A DNA stretch of 64,000 nt, from assembly GCF_001426085.1 (NCBI RefSeq), contig NZ_LMRR01000023.1:62520-126519 (forward strand), given 5' to 3'. Source of the DNA: Rhodococcus sp. Leaf278 (GTDB taxonomy: Bacteria > Actinomycetota > Actinomycetes > Mycobacteriales > Mycobacteriaceae). Positions 15,758-25,053 of this stretch are shown piece by piece. Every line of letters starts with the position of its first letter. The first letter of the stretch is position 1. Made by a program: the position numbers and the translations under genes. The notes below the pieces were generated by a model that was given only the letters and a program-made list of their open reading frames with translations, was not told where the DNA came from and ran no database searches.

Positions 15758-17938
15758 ATGACGACGCTTGTCGAACACTCTCTCGATACGGCTCCCGTCC
15801 CAGCGGACGGCATCGAAATACTCTCCGACGCTGCAGGCCGCATGCGGCTTCGAGTCGACTGGCTGCGATCGAGCCCGGGCCGCGCAGTTGCCGTCGAAGA
15901 CCACGTCGACAAGATTCGCGGCGTGCGAGCCGTCCACGCGTACCCGCGAACGGCATCGGTCGTCGTCTGGTACTCACGGTCGAGAATCGACAGAACTGAA
16001 CTGTTCGACGCGATCACCGCAGGTCGCACCACGAACTGGGGACTCGTGCCCGTCCGTAGCCCTCGTTCCGCCGACGTCACCAGCGGCGATGTGCTGCGGA
16101 TGGCCATCGGTGGCGCTGCGCTCGTCCTGCTCGGCTTTCGCCGCTACGCCTTCAGACGGCCACCGCTCCTCGGCCCCACCAGCCGTGTCGTAGCCACTGG
16201 AGCGACCATCTTCACCGGCTACCCGTTCCTGAAGGGAGCACTGCGCTCGCTGGCCGGAAACGGGTCCGCAGGCACCGATGCTCTCGTCAGCGCAGCAACC
16301 GTGGCAAGTCTCGTCCTCCGCGAGAATGTCGTCGCACTGACGGTGCTGTGGCTGCTCAACATCGGTGAGTACCTGCAGGACCTGACGCTCAGGCGCACTC
16401 GCCGCGCAATATCCGATCTGCTGACCGGCACTCAGGACACCGCATGGACCCGTCTGCCCGACGGTTCCGAGATCTCCGTCGACGTCGATCGGCTCGAGGT
16501 CGGCGACGAGGTCGTGGTGCACGATCACGTCGGCGTTCCAGTGGACGGCACAGTGGTCGACGGTGATGCGGTGGTCGATCAGTCGGCGATCACCGGGGAG
16601 ACGTTGCCGGTGACGATCGCCGTCGGCGACCGGATCCACGCCGGATCCGTCGTTGTCCGTGGCCGCATAGTGATCCGCGCGTCCGCAGTGGGCCGAGACA
16701 CCACGATCGGTCGGATCATCTCCCGCGTCGAGGAGGCGCAGGAAGACCGAGCCCCGATTCAGACTGTGGGAGAGAACTTCTCACGACGCTTCGTACCCGC
16801 ATCGTTCATCCTGTCGGCCCTGACACTCGTCGTCACCCGAGACGTTCGACGCGCAATGACCATGCTGTTGGTCGCCTGCCCGTGCGCGGTAGGACTGTCG
16901 ACGCCCACGGCAATCAGCGCCGCCATCGGCAACGGTGCTCGCCGAGGGATTCTGATCAAGGGTGGGTCGCATCTGGAACAGGCCGGCCGGGTCGACGCCT
17001 TCGTGTTCGACAAGACCGGCACCCTCACCGTCGGTCGCCCCGTCGTCACCAATGTCGTGTCCTTCCAGAATGACTGGGAGCCGGAGCAGGTACTCGCCTA
17101 CGCGGCCAGTTCCGAGATCCACTCACGGCATCCACTGGCCGAAGCCGTGATTCGTAGTACCGAGGAACGTCATATCGTCATTCCTCCGCACGAGGAATGC
17201 GAAGTGCTCGTCGGACTCGGCATGCGTACCGTCGCAGACGGACGCACCCTTCTGCTGGGTAGCCCCTCCCTACTGCGTGGGGAGAATGTCTCGGTCTCCG
17301 AGCATGCGGCCGACTGGGTTTCGCGATTGCAGCGTGAGGCCGAGACACCACTTCTGCTGGCAGTCGACGGCGTGCTGGTGGGGTTGATCAGCCTCCGTGA
17401 CGAGGTTCGGCCCAATGCCCTCGCAGTACTCGATGCGCTCCGCGCCGACGGAGTCGAACGCATCGTCATGCTCACCGGTGACCATCCCGAGACGGCAGCG
17501 GCGGTCGCTGCAGAACTGGGTATCGCCGAGTGGCGGGCCGAGGTGATGCCCGACGACAAGCTCGAAGCGGTACGCGCACTGCAAGAAGAGGGCTACGTTG
17601 TCGCGATGGTCGGCGACGGCACCAACGATGCTCCCGCCCTCGCGGTTGCGGATATCGGAATCGCAATGGGTTTGGCGGGCACCGATGTTGCTGTCGAAAC
17701 CGCCGACGTTGCACTGGCCAGCGACGATCTGGCCCGGTTGCTCGACGTCCGTGATCTAGGTCGACATTCGGTATCCGTCATCCGTCAGAACTACGGAATG
17801 TCGATCGCCGTCAACGCTCTCGGCCTCGTGGTCAGCGCGGGCGGTGCACTGTCTCCGGTGCTCGCCGCGATCTTGCACAATGCGTCCTCGGTCGCGGTGG
17901 TGGGCAACAGTTCCCGTTTGATCCGGTATCGAATCTGA
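15758..17938 (+). CDS. ctpC: P1B-type metal-transporting ATPase, CtpC-like
   Basis: This is a 726-residue heavy-metal ATPase. Residues 1-95 form an HMA-like fold that lacks the CxxC metal site (GRMRLRVDWLRSS instead). Next come the actuator motif TGE at 279-281, the membrane metal site CPC at 374-376, phosphorylated Asp418 in FDKTGTLT, and the hinge GDGTNDAPAL. The sequence around CPC (AVGLSTPTAISAAIGNGARR) is that of mycobacterial CtpC, a manganese/zinc exporter. It is operonic with the DUF1490 gene. The exported metal is inferred as zinc or manganese. Confidence 0.87.
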   Translation: MTTLVEHSLDTAPVPADGIEILSDAAGRMRLRVDWLRSSPGRAVAVEDHVDKIRGVRAVHAYPRTASVVVWYSRSRIDRTELFDAITAGRTTNWGLVPVRSPRSADVTSGDVLRMAIGGAALVLLGFRRYAFRRPPLLGPTSRVVATGATIFTGYPFLKGALRSLAGNGSAGTDALVSAATVASLVLRENVVALTVLWLLNIGEYLQDLTLRRTRRAISDLLTGTQDTAWTRLPDGSEISVDVDRLEVGDEVVVHDHVGVPVDGTVVDGDAVVDQSAITGETLPVTIAVGDRIHAGSVVVRGRIVIRASAVGRDTTIGRIISRVEEAQEDRAPIQTVGENFSRRFVPASFILSALTLVVTRDVRRAMTMLLVACPCAVGLSTPTAISAAIGNGARRGILIKGGSHLEQAGRVDAFVFDKTGTLTVGRPVVTNVVSFQNDWEPEQVLAYAASSEIHSRHPLAEAVIRSTEERHIVIPPHEECEVLVGLGMRTVADGRTLLLGSPSLLRGENVSVSEHAADWVSRLQREAETPLLLAVDGVLVGLISLRDEVRPNALAVLDALRADGVERIVMLTGDHPETAAAVAAELGIAEWRAEVMPDDKLEAVRALQEEGYVVAMVGDGTNDAPALAVADIGIAMGLAGTDVAVETADVALASDDLARLLDVRDLGRHSVSVIRQNYGMSIAVNALGLVVSAGGALSPVLAAILHNASSVAVVGNSSRLIRYRI

Positions 17939-19180
17939 TCAGTAGCGACCGAACGCGAGAGCCACATTGTGCCCGCCGAACCCGATCGACGTGCTCAGCG
18001 CATAATCGATGTTTTGGCTCCGACGCGAGCCGACGACGTCAAGATCGATTGCAGGGTCCTGATTGTCCAAGTTCAGCGTCGGCGGAACCTCGCAATCGCG
18101 GATCGTCAGCATTGTCAGTATTGCCTCCAGTGCCCCGACTGCACCGATCGAATGACCGAGCGCGGACTTGGGCGCGTAGACGGAGGCATGGCCGACTGTT
18201 GCTGCGATGGCCCTGGCCTCGGATAGATCTCCTATCGGAGTGGCGGTTGCGTGCGCGTTGACGTGACCGATGTCCCGAGCATTCAAACCTGCTGTGCGAA
18301 TGGCCTTTTCCATAGCTTTATGAACTCCTCGCCCCTCCGGATCGGGTGCCACGATATGGAATCCGTCCGAGGTGATGCCTGCGCCCAGCAGCCGACCATG
18401 AATCTCTGCACCACGGGCTACCGCGTGCTGCTCCGACTCGACGATCAGCAGCGCTCCGGCCTCCCCGAACACGAATCCGTCGCGATCACGATCGAACGGC
18501 CTCGACGCGCGAGTCGGTTCGTCGTTACGCGTGCTCATGGCGCGCATCATCGAAAAGCTCGCGATCGGAACGGCGTCGATATGTCCCTCGACGCCGCCCG
18601 CGATCACAACGTCCGCTTCGCCCGTAGCAATCAGTCGCCACGCGTGAGCCAGGGCTTCCGAACCTGAAGAGCACGCCGATACCGGGGTGAACACCCCAGC
18701 TCGGGCCCCAACCTCTAGCCCGATATGAGCTGCAGGTCCGTTCGGCATGACCATGGGCACCGACATCGGCGACACCTTTCGGTATCCGCCTGCCCGCATC
18801 GCGTCGACGGCCCCGATCAGAGCGTCACCGCCGCCCAATCCTGTGCCCACTGCCACGGCGAGTCGATCCGTGTCCATTTCATCCAGCCCTGCAGCACTCC
18901 AGAGTCGCCGTCCGAGCACCACTGCCAGCTGTTCGACGAAGGACAGTCTTCGCTGCTCCACGCGGGTCAGGTGGTCGGATAGCGCCAGCTGTAGGACCCC
19001 TCCGAAGCGGACTGGCAGGTCGTAATCCGAGACAAACGCGGTCTCGAGGGGGCCGATCCCGCTGCGCCCATCGAGCAAGTACTCCCAGGTGGTGTCTGCG
19101 CCGTCCGCTAGTGCCGTCGTCGCCACATACCCGGTGACAACGACGTTGCGAAAGGTTTGCGTAGCGATCGTTTCACTCAT
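17939..19180 (-). CDS. Beta-ketoacyl-ACP synthase II (KasA/FabF-like)
   Basis: This is a 413-residue condensing enzyme with the full Cys-His-His triad: Cys170 in [10 protein letters not shown], His in NAHATATP, and His in [15 protein letters not shown]. These enzymes extend acyl-ACP with malonyl-ACP in fatty or mycolic acid synthesis. Start ATG 19180 is preferred because GGAGGC lies between it and the other ATG at 19189. It is divergent from a TetR gene across 40 bases and has no ACP or FabD gene beside it, so it may be an accessory or tailoring copy. Confidence 0.85.
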   Translation of the reverse strand: MSETIATQTFRNVVVTGYVATTALADGADTTWEYLLDGRSGIGPLETAFVSDYDLPVRFGGVLQLALSDHLTRVEQRRLSFVEQLAVVLGRRLWSAAGLDEMDTDRLAVAVGTGLGGGDALIGAVDAMRAGGYRKVSPMSVPMVMPNGPAAHIGLEVGARAGVFTPVSACSSGSEALAHAWRLIATGEADVVIAGGVEGHIDAVPIASFSMMRAMSTRNDEPTRASRPFDRDRDGFVFGEAGALLIVESEQHAVARGAEIHGRLLGAGITSDGFHIVAPDPEGRGVHKAMEKAIRTAGLNARDIGHVNAHATATPIGDLSEARAIAATVGHASVYAPKSALGHSIGAVGALEAILTMLTIRDCEVPPTLNLDNQDPAIDLDVVGSRRSQNIDYALSTSIGFGGHNVALAFGRY

Positions 19181-19192
19181 AGCCTCCATGGA

Positions 19193-19214
19193 TACATGTA
19201 GCGACCGGTACAGT
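19193..19214. promoter_or_regulatory. Intergenic operator/promoter between kas-like and TetR genes
   Basis: The 40-base gap contains the palindrome TACATGTA (19193-19200). TACAGT (19209-19214) is a plausible -10 element six bases before the TetR ATG at 19221, implying a leaderless regulator mRNA. A TetR dimer on the palindrome could control both directions. Confidence 0.4.
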
Positions 19215-19220
19215 CAAGCC

Positions 19221-19793
19221 ATGGCCCGTCCCCTTGATCACGACAAGCGAGTCGAACTACTCGGCCGTGTTGTCGAGTACATCGGCACCCATGGACTCGA
19301 CGACTTGACGCTTCGCCCGCTCGCAGCCGAACTCGGTACAAGCTCTCGAATGCTGATCTACTACTTCGATTCTCGTGAGAACCTGATCGTGCAGGCGCTG
19401 AGCAGTCAACGACCGGCGTTCGACGAAATGTTCGGCGATGTGCACGATTACGCGCAGCTAGAGCAAAGACTGCATCACCTGTGGACGTCGATGTCCGACG
19501 GCAAGGATGTGGTGAGCTCACGAATTCTGATGCAGGTCATAGGTATTGCGTCCATCAAATCCGGTGTTCTCGCGGACTTCGCACGCGACAGCGTGCGTGC
19601 ACTGACAGACGCATTGGCCGCTGCGATGGCCCGTTGCGGGATGGACTCGGCGACGGCCTCCATGCACGCCACCGCGTTGGGCGCTGGTTTCAGGGGGCTA
19701 CTTCTCGATCGCTTCACCACGGGGGATTCCGAACGCACCGACGCGGCCGCCGACGTGCTCTTTCGCGCAGCAACGCGACCACGCTCGCTCTAG
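19221..19793 (+). CDS. TetR family transcriptional regulator
   Basis: This 190-residue repressor has its HTH in the first 50 residues (LDDLTLRPLAAELGTSSRML then IYYFDSRENLI). The C-terminal ligand domain is all helical. ATG 19221 is the family-like start (ARPLDHDKRVELLGR). It faces the ketoacyl synthase gene and probably represses it. It ends 4 bases before the convergent CoA-transferase gene. Confidence 0.85.
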   Translation: MARPLDHDKRVELLGRVVEYIGTHGLDDLTLRPLAAELGTSSRMLIYYFDSRENLIVQALSSQRPAFDEMFGDVHDYAQLEQRLHHLWTSMSDGKDVVSSRILMQVIGIASIKSGVLADFARDSVRALTDALAAAMARCGMDSATASMHATALGAGFRGLLLDRFTTGDSERTDAAADVLFRAATRPRSL

Positions 19794-19797
19794 AGCC

Positions 19798-21228
19798 TCA
19801 CCACTGCAGCGGTGAGCTTCCCAACGGACTCGGCACTCCCCACACCGGCGTAGGTACGTCGCTGAACGCCAACGGAAGCACCGGTTCCGTGATCGGCCCG
19901 AACGGAGAGTCGACAGTCACCAGGTCGATGTTCGGCCGACTCGGACGGGGGAGTGCGGCCACATCTTCGTGATCGAACAGGCCGAGATCCTGTACCCACA
20001 TGCACACCCGAGCGAGGTTGACGCGAACGCGCCAGGAACCGCCCATGATCGCACGACGACGCAGCGCCGCCACTGTTCCCGCCGCACCCAGGTACGCCGC
20101 AAGGTAGTCGTTGAGTAGGTGGGTAGGCGGAAGGGACGGGCGACCGTCGAAGTTCTCGGACTCTGCGAAACCCGTTGCAGAGCAGGCTAGTTGATCGAAT
20201 CCACCGCGTCCACCCCATGGGCCGTCCGCGCCCCAGCAGTGATACTCGCACACCACCACACCTGGACGGAGTGCGGCGAGATCGTAGGCACCGAACCCTC
20301 GCCTATCCATGCCGCGATAGGAATCGACCACGACATCGGCTCCAGCGCAGAGCCTCCGGAACGCTGCACTCTGTTCTGCATTCCTCAGATCGGCGAATGC
20401 GTTCCGCTTCCCTCCTCCCGTCATCGTCACCATCGCGTTGGGATCGGGCAAGTCCGGCCTGGACACATGCATCACGTCGGCACCGAAAGTCGCGAGCAAT
20501 CGCGTCGAGACCGGCCCGGCGATGACGTGTGTCAGGTCTGCCACCCGAACTGCACTCAGTGGCGGCCAATCCGAACCGCCGGGCAGTGCCTCGCGCGGCC
20601 CCGGACCGATTTGCTCGAGTTCGATCACCCCTCGTCCGAGCAGATACCGGGCCATGTCCGTCGCACGCCATTCCTCGGTGCTGCGGACGACTGCAGCGAC
20701 GCCCCCACTGGCACTCACCGCGTCCTCCAGCGCGTAGGCGTCCCAATGAGCCGCTGCCTCGGCGATGCGCTCGGGAAACGGAGGGCAGTTCAGCACCCGA
20801 CACACGGCGTCACGGAGACCGGCGTAGGTGGTGATCAGGAAGATCCATCGACCGTCACGGCACTGATAAAAGTCGTTGTTGCCCAGCGCACGAGGGTCTT
20901 CAGTCAGATGCGCCGCGGGGACGCCCGATACGGTGGTGAGGTAGGCGGCGCGGAGTTGATCGATTGCGTCTTCCGCTCTCACCGTCACGGTCTGCGGTGC
21001 GACCCCGGCATTCTCCGCGATGCCTGCGATCTGCAGTCCGAACGTCGCAATCGCAGCCGAGGTCGCGTCGGCGAGTCGATGTGGCGACGGGACGAGTGGA
21101 TCACTACCCACTACGGTCGCGCAGGACCGAATCGGATGCCCGTCGACGGCAAGTAGCGTGTCCAGTTCGTCTATCACAGAAGCGGTTCGAGCGTTATCGA
21201 CCGAATCGTGCAAGTAGGTGTTCGTCAT
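19798..21228 (-). CDS. CoA-transferase family III (CaiB/BaiF) with swapped half order
   Basis: This is a 476-residue CoA-transferase. The segment that normally opens the family (VRVADLTHVIAGPVSTRLLA, then ADVMHV) appears only at about residue 225. It is followed by ADVVVDSYRGMDRRGF and the region THLLNDYLAAYLGA that holds the expected catalytic Asp. The first 215 residues instead look like the usual C-terminal part (YQCRDGRWIFLITTYAGLRD). The order of the two halves is therefore reversed relative to formyl-CoA transferase. The substrate is unknown. Confidence 0.78.
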   Translation of the reverse strand: MTNTYLHDSVDNARTASVIDELDTLLAVDGHPIRSCATVVGSDPLVPSPHRLADATSAAIATFGLQIAGIAENAGVAPQTVTVRAEDAIDQLRAAYLTTVSGVPAAHLTEDPRALGNNDFYQCRDGRWIFLITTYAGLRDAVCRVLNCPPFPERIAEAAAHWDAYALEDAVSASGGVAAVVRSTEEWRATDMARYLLGRGVIELEQIGPGPREALPGGSDWPPLSAVRVADLTHVIAGPVSTRLLATFGADVMHVSRPDLPDPNAMVTMTGGGKRNAFADLRNAEQSAAFRRLCAGADVVVDSYRGMDRRGFGAYDLAALRPGVVVCEYHCWGADGPWGGRGGFDQLACSATGFAESENFDGRPSLPPTHLLNDYLAAYLGAAGTVAALRRRAIMGGSWRVRVNLARVCMWVQDLGLFDHEDVAALPRPSRPNIDLVTVDSPFGPITEPVLPLAFSDVPTPVWGVPSPLGSSPLQW

Positions 21229-21311
21229 ACATCCACCATTGCGTGGAGGTATTCGCCTGGCTTGCGTCTACGTATATCCGTAAGTTTTCGCCCTCGAACG
21301 CAGGCAGTGCG

Positions 21312-21569
21312 CTATTTTGAGTCGCGGAAGTACGGTTCGACCGTGCCCTTGAGCTTGACGAGCATGGGATTTCCGTAGCGATCCTTCGCGGTCGGGACTT
21401 CGACTCGCACCCACCCCTCCGACACGTTGTATTCACGAATACTCGTCTTCTCGACGCCGTTGAAGCGAATACCCACGTCGCGGCGAAGGACCTCTTCGTT
21501 GTAGAAGGTGCTGCGCGGATCGATGGAGAGATGGTTCGGTGGAACGTCTGCGTTCTGGTCCTCGGGCAT
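21312..21569 (-). CDS. DUF3297 family protein
   Basis: This 85-residue protein matches the DUF3297 pattern: PPNHLSIDPRSTFYNEEVLR, VGIRFNGVEKT, and near the end PMLVKLKGTVEPYF. It is cytosolic and of unknown function; the family is widespread in proteobacteria and actinobacteria. ATG 21569 has GGAAGTGA upstream. It stands alone between the CoA-transferase start and a small secreted protein. Confidence 0.82.
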   Translation of the reverse strand: MPEDQNADVPPNHLSIDPRSTFYNEEVLRRDVGIRFNGVEKTSIREYNVSEGWVRVEVPTAKDRYGNPMLVKLKGTVEPYFRDSK

Positions 21570-21733
21570 GGATCACTTCCGTTGAATGATGCGTCGGGTG
21601 CTCGGTTCGATTCTCAGCGAGAATACGCGACCCAACGTTGGACCAGCGCCGTTGGTGTTGATTAGCGACCTCGGAGATGCTGTCCGCGCAGGCGGACAGA
21701 GCGAAAGTGATTCTCAGACAATGGAAGCCGAGG

Positions 21734-21964
21734 TCAGCCAAGAAGGGCTGCGGGGGAGGCGCAGCCGACACTGCCCATGATCGTGCAGTGACCCGGTAGG
21801 AAGATTCGGATGATGTCGTCGACCTGCTCGACAGTCAGACCCGACGATCCGAACGTCGGTGGCACCGGGTCGCTGGGAGCAGCGGATGCGGAGGGGGCTG
21901 CGCCCAGCATTGCCACAGCGACGAAGCTGGATACGACCAGGGTGCGCACGCGGTTCGATTTCAT
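21734..21964 (-). CDS. Small secreted hypothetical protein (76 aa)
   Basis: A clear signal peptide is visible (NRVRTLVVSSFVAVAMLGAA then PSASAA, cleavage after ASA). It is followed by a mature peptide of about 45 residues with two cysteines (HCTIMGSVGC) that could form one disulfide. ATG 21964 is preceded by a CGACGAGAGG ribosome site. No family is recognised. Confidence 0.6.
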   Translation of the reverse strand: MKSNRVRTLVVSSFVAVAMLGAAPSASAAPSDPVPPTFGSSGLTVEQVDDIIRIFLPGHCTIMGSVGCASPAALLG

Positions 21965-21998
21965 GTTCGGCCTCTCGTCGGATTGGTGGCGTAACCAT

Positions 21999-22016
21999 AA
22001 ACCGAACGATAGGTTT
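21999..22016. repeat. Short inverted repeat upstream of the small secreted protein
   Basis: AAACC (21999-22003) and GGTTT (22012-22016) flank GAACGATA in the region where the secreted protein's promoter must lie. It is a weak operator candidate. Confidence 0.25.
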
Positions 22017-22137
22017 GTTCAACCCCTGTTCGCACGCGAGCGAGGGCTGATCGCTGCCGGTGTTCCCCGTTGTTCCGCCGGACAGTTGGGATAAAGCCCG
22101 TTGACGGTCGACGCCGGACGAGCGCAGACTCGGGTTC

Positions 22138-22674
22138 ATGGATCTCGAGCACCTCGTCGTCGCCGTCGGCGACCTCGTCATCGGACGCGGCACACTGGTG
22201 GCGGACTCCGATGGTTCGCTGTTCATCGAACCTGATACACCCGGTCGGGCGCCGGAATCCTCGAGTATGGCGCGGCTACCGTTGATCGGCTCCGATCTCG
22301 ATGCCTCCTCGGCCGGCAACCTGGTTGCCATTCGCGGAACCTTCCGGGCGGACGGAGTTCATCTGCGCGACATCAGGATCGTCGAGGCAACCCCGTTTCC
22401 CGGCGCGCCCACACTGAGAATTCCTGGACCACTCCACACCAACTGGACTCGCGCGGACGTACTCGACACAGTCGAACATGACATGCCGGCAGGAAACGAA
22501 CTGCTGGCCGGTAGCGGCGGGACAAGGAATCCCGACGGGTCGGACACGTTCACGCTCTTCTTCCTGTACATCGACGACGCGGCCGCCGCCTGGCTACGCC
22601 GTCCTCACCCCGGCCCGATCGACGTGTGGACCGCACTGACCAAAGATCTGCGGTCGCCCGACCGATCCGACTAG
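22138..22674 (+). CDS. Hypothetical protein (178 aa)
   Basis: The frame from ATG 22138 has strong actinobacterial codon character and reads through 178 residues without membrane segments. The N-terminus DLEHLVVAVGDLVIGRGTLV suggests a small beta-rich fold. The C-terminus ends with PGPIDVWTALTKDL. I do not recognise the family. It overlaps the dnaB stop by 4 bases, convergently. Confidence 0.6.
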   Translation: MDLEHLVVAVGDLVIGRGTLVADSDGSLFIEPDTPGRAPESSSMARLPLIGSDLDASSAGNLVAIRGTFRADGVHLRDIRIVEATPFPGAPTLRIPGPLHTNWTRADVLDTVEHDMPAGNELLAGSGGTRNPDGSDTFTLFFLYIDDAAAAWLRRPHPGPIDVWTALTKDLRSPDRSD

Positions 22675-24845
22675 CCCCGCGCCATGTCCACGAATCTCGA
22701 CAGGTGAAGCTGGTGTGCCACAGTGATTGTCGCGGTCGGACCGTTTCGGTGCTTGCCGAGGATCAGGTCGGCCTCACCGCCGCGGGGGTCGTCGCGCTCG
22801 ATCGCGTCGGGGCGGTGCAACAGAATCACCATGTCGGCGTCCTGCTCCAGTGATCCCGACTCACGGAGGTCGGAGACCATCGGCTTCTTGTCGGTTCGCT
22901 GCTCGGGACCACGGTTGAGCTGACATACCGCTACCACCGGGCACTCGAGTTCCTTGGCCAACAGCTTGAGCTGACGGGAGAAGTCCGAGACCTCCTGCTG
23001 ACGGGATTCGACTTTCTTGCCCGACGACATCAGCTGAAGGTAGTCCACCACAATGAGTTTGAGTCCGTTGCGCTGCTTCAGGCGTCGAGCCTTCGCACGG
23101 ATCTCCATCATCGTCAGGTTCGGCGAATCGTCGACGAAGAGCGGTGCTTCGCTGATCTCGCTCATGCGACGGGCCAGCTTGGTCCAGTCGTCGTCGGTCA
23201 TCTTTCCCGAACGCATGTCACCGAGCTTGATCTTCGCCTCGGCGGACAACAGTCGCATGACGATCTCGGTGCGACTCATTTCCAGGGAGAAAATGACACT
23301 GGGCATACCGTGCTTGATGGAGCACGAACGCATGAAATCCATTGACAGCGTTGAATTGTGGGTAGGAATCATAGACTCGCTGGCGAGATAGAGGTGCTCC
23401 GCATTGTCGACCTCCACGCAACGAACCGGAACCGAATCGACCCGACGAACGTCGACGATGAATCGAGATCCCGACCTTGCGGTAGATCCCGCAGCTCGAC
23501 GTTCCTTGTGCAGCATCTGCTTCCGGTGCAGACCGAACACGACATCGTCCGTCGCGAACGACGAACCAGACCAGACATAGCCGAGTGAGACGACCAATTC
23601 ACTCAGACCGCTCAATGGTGCGACCTCAATGGATCCGTCGTCTGCAACCGAACCCGCGGTGTCCAGAATGCCGGCGAGGAGCTCACGTCGCTGGCTCTCC
23701 GACGCGCGGAGGTAGCGATCGGGAACAGCGTCGAACTCCGCTTCCACTCGCGCCGCAATTTCCGCGTCCGTTCCCGGCAGCCCGCCGCCGAGGGCAACGC
23801 CCGCCACGTAGGGGGGCACCGGAAAGGAGACAGCGGGTTGCTGAATGGCCACTGCGTTCCGGACGGAATGACCGCCGGTGGCACAGATCTGCTCGGTCGT
23901 GAACACGCCAGAGAGACCGGCACTCTCGGTCAACCACTGATGCTCTGCGTCGGCGACGATGACTGTGCCGTCGGAGAATTCGACTTCGTAGCACGGTCGA
24001 TCGAGCATGACGTCCGTGGCCGCCACGACACGCGTCGGCATCCCGTGCGCATCGATGAGGTGATCACCCACCGCCACCTCGCCCATCGTGGTCCAGCCGT
24101 CGGGCGTCGGAAGCGGCGTGTCGAGAGCGAGCGCCTTACCTACGCCAGGTCGAGCCGCCACGATGATCATCTGACCAGGGTGAAGACCGTTGGTAATTTC
24201 GTCGAGTTCGGCGAATCCGGTCGGCACACCGAGGGAGATACCGCCACGGCTGGCGATGGAGTCGATCTCGTCCATCGTGGGCTGCAGCAACTCTTCCAGG
24301 GGCAGGAAGTCCTCGGACGTACGTCGCTCGGTGACCTCGTAGACCTCGGCCTGCGCGCGGTCGACGACCTCGGCGACGTCCTGACCATCGGCTCCGGCGT
24401 AGCCGAACTGCACGATGCGGGTACCGGCCTGCACGAGGCGGCGCAGAATCGACTTCTCGGCGACGATCTCGGCGTAGTAGCCGGCGTTGGCCGCAGTGGG
24501 CGTCGTCTGAGTCAGCGTGATCAGGTACGGCGGACCGCCGATGCGCTTCAGCTCGCCGCGTCGATCCAATTCGGCCGAGACGGTCACCGGGTCGGCGGGC
24601 TCGCCGCGGCTGTAGAGGTCGAGAATCGCGTCGTACACGTTCTGGTGGGCCGGTCGATAGAAGTCACCCGGCCGAAGCACTTCGAGCACGTCGGCAATGG
24701 CGTCCTTGCTCAGCAACATTCCGCCCAGGACGGACTGCTCGGCGGCCATGTCCTGCGGGGGCTGGCGACCGAAATCCTCACCGGGTCCCTCGCTGGAAGA
24801 GGAACCGGAGTAGTCGGACTGTCCTCGATCGTCCACAACTGCCAC
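22671..24845 (-). CDS. dnaB: Replicative DNA helicase DnaB containing an intein
   Basis: This is the 724-residue precursor of the hexameric replication-fork helicase. The N-terminal domain starts RQPPQDMAAEQSVLGGMLLS and the RecA-like domain contains LIVVDYLQLM (Walker B). The Walker A loop ARPGVGK is interrupted after Lys237 by a 260-residue intein and resumes as STLSMDFMRSCS. Removal leaves a DnaB of 464 residues. GTG 24845 gives the mycobacterial N-terminus AVVDD; ATG 24869 is an alternative. The gene lies beyond a SulP gene from the rplI operon. Confidence 0.95.
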   Translation of the reverse strand: MAVVDDRGQSDYSGSSSSEGPGEDFGRQPPQDMAAEQSVLGGMLLSKDAIADVLEVLRPGDFYRPAHQNVYDAILDLYSRGEPADPVTVSAELDRRGELKRIGGPPYLITLTQTTPTAANAGYYAEIVAEKSILRRLVQAGTRIVQFGYAGADGQDVAEVVDRAQAEVYEVTERRTSEDFLPLEELLQPTMDEIDSIASRGGISLGVPTGFAELDEITNGLHPGQMIIVAARPGVGKALALDTPLPTPDGWTTMGEVAVGDHLIDAHGMPTRVVAATDVMLDRPCYEVEFSDGTVIVADAEHQWLTESAGLSGVFTTEQICATGGHSVRNAVAIQQPAVSFPVPPYVAGVALGGGLPGTDAEIAARVEAEFDAVPDRYLRASESQRRELLAGILDTAGSVADDGSIEVAPLSGLSELVVSLGYVWSGSSFATDDVVFGLHRKQMLHKERRAAGSTARSGSRFIVDVRRVDSVPVRCVEVDNAEHLYLASESMIPTHNSTLSMDFMRSCSIKHGMPSVIFSLEMSRTEIVMRLLSAEAKIKLGDMRSGKMTDDDWTKLARRMSEISEAPLFVDDSPNLTMMEIRAKARRLKQRNGLKLIVVDYLQLMSSGKKVESRQQEVSDFSRQLKLLAKELECPVVAVCQLNRGPEQRTDKKPMVSDLRESGSLEQDADMVILLHRPDAIERDDPRGGEADLILGKHRNGPTATITVAHQLHLSRFVDMARG
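23355..24134 (-). other. DnaB intein, class 3 signature, degenerate homing endonuclease
   Basis: This in-frame protein insert covers precursor residues 238-497. Its first residue is Ala (ALALDTPLPTPDGWTTMGE), so the usual Cys1/Ser1 nucleophile is absent. Block B carries Trp304 (ADAEHQW), block F Cys476 (VPVRCVEVDNAEH) and block G Thr495 (MIPTHN, ending in Asn497). That is the W-C-T set of class 3 inteins, with Ser498 as +1 residue. Between B and F, LLAGILDTAGSV resembles a LAGLIDADG helix with its catalytic Asp changed to Ala, so the endonuclease looks inactive. Confidence 0.88.
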
Positions 24846-25053
24846 GCGAACCGGCCGTCCTCTCCCCAATAGTCTTCAGCACCCCGAATACCACCCGAGC
24901 GTGCGCTCGAGCAAGTTCTACCCCCGGGCACCGACAGGTACTGATCGACACCGGATTCACACCGTCTCGTCGCCTTTGCGGGGCATCGAGAGAGACGCTG
25001 CACGGACGTTAAGCGCTATCGGCAGGAGTCACAACACGGCCTGTGCATGAAGC

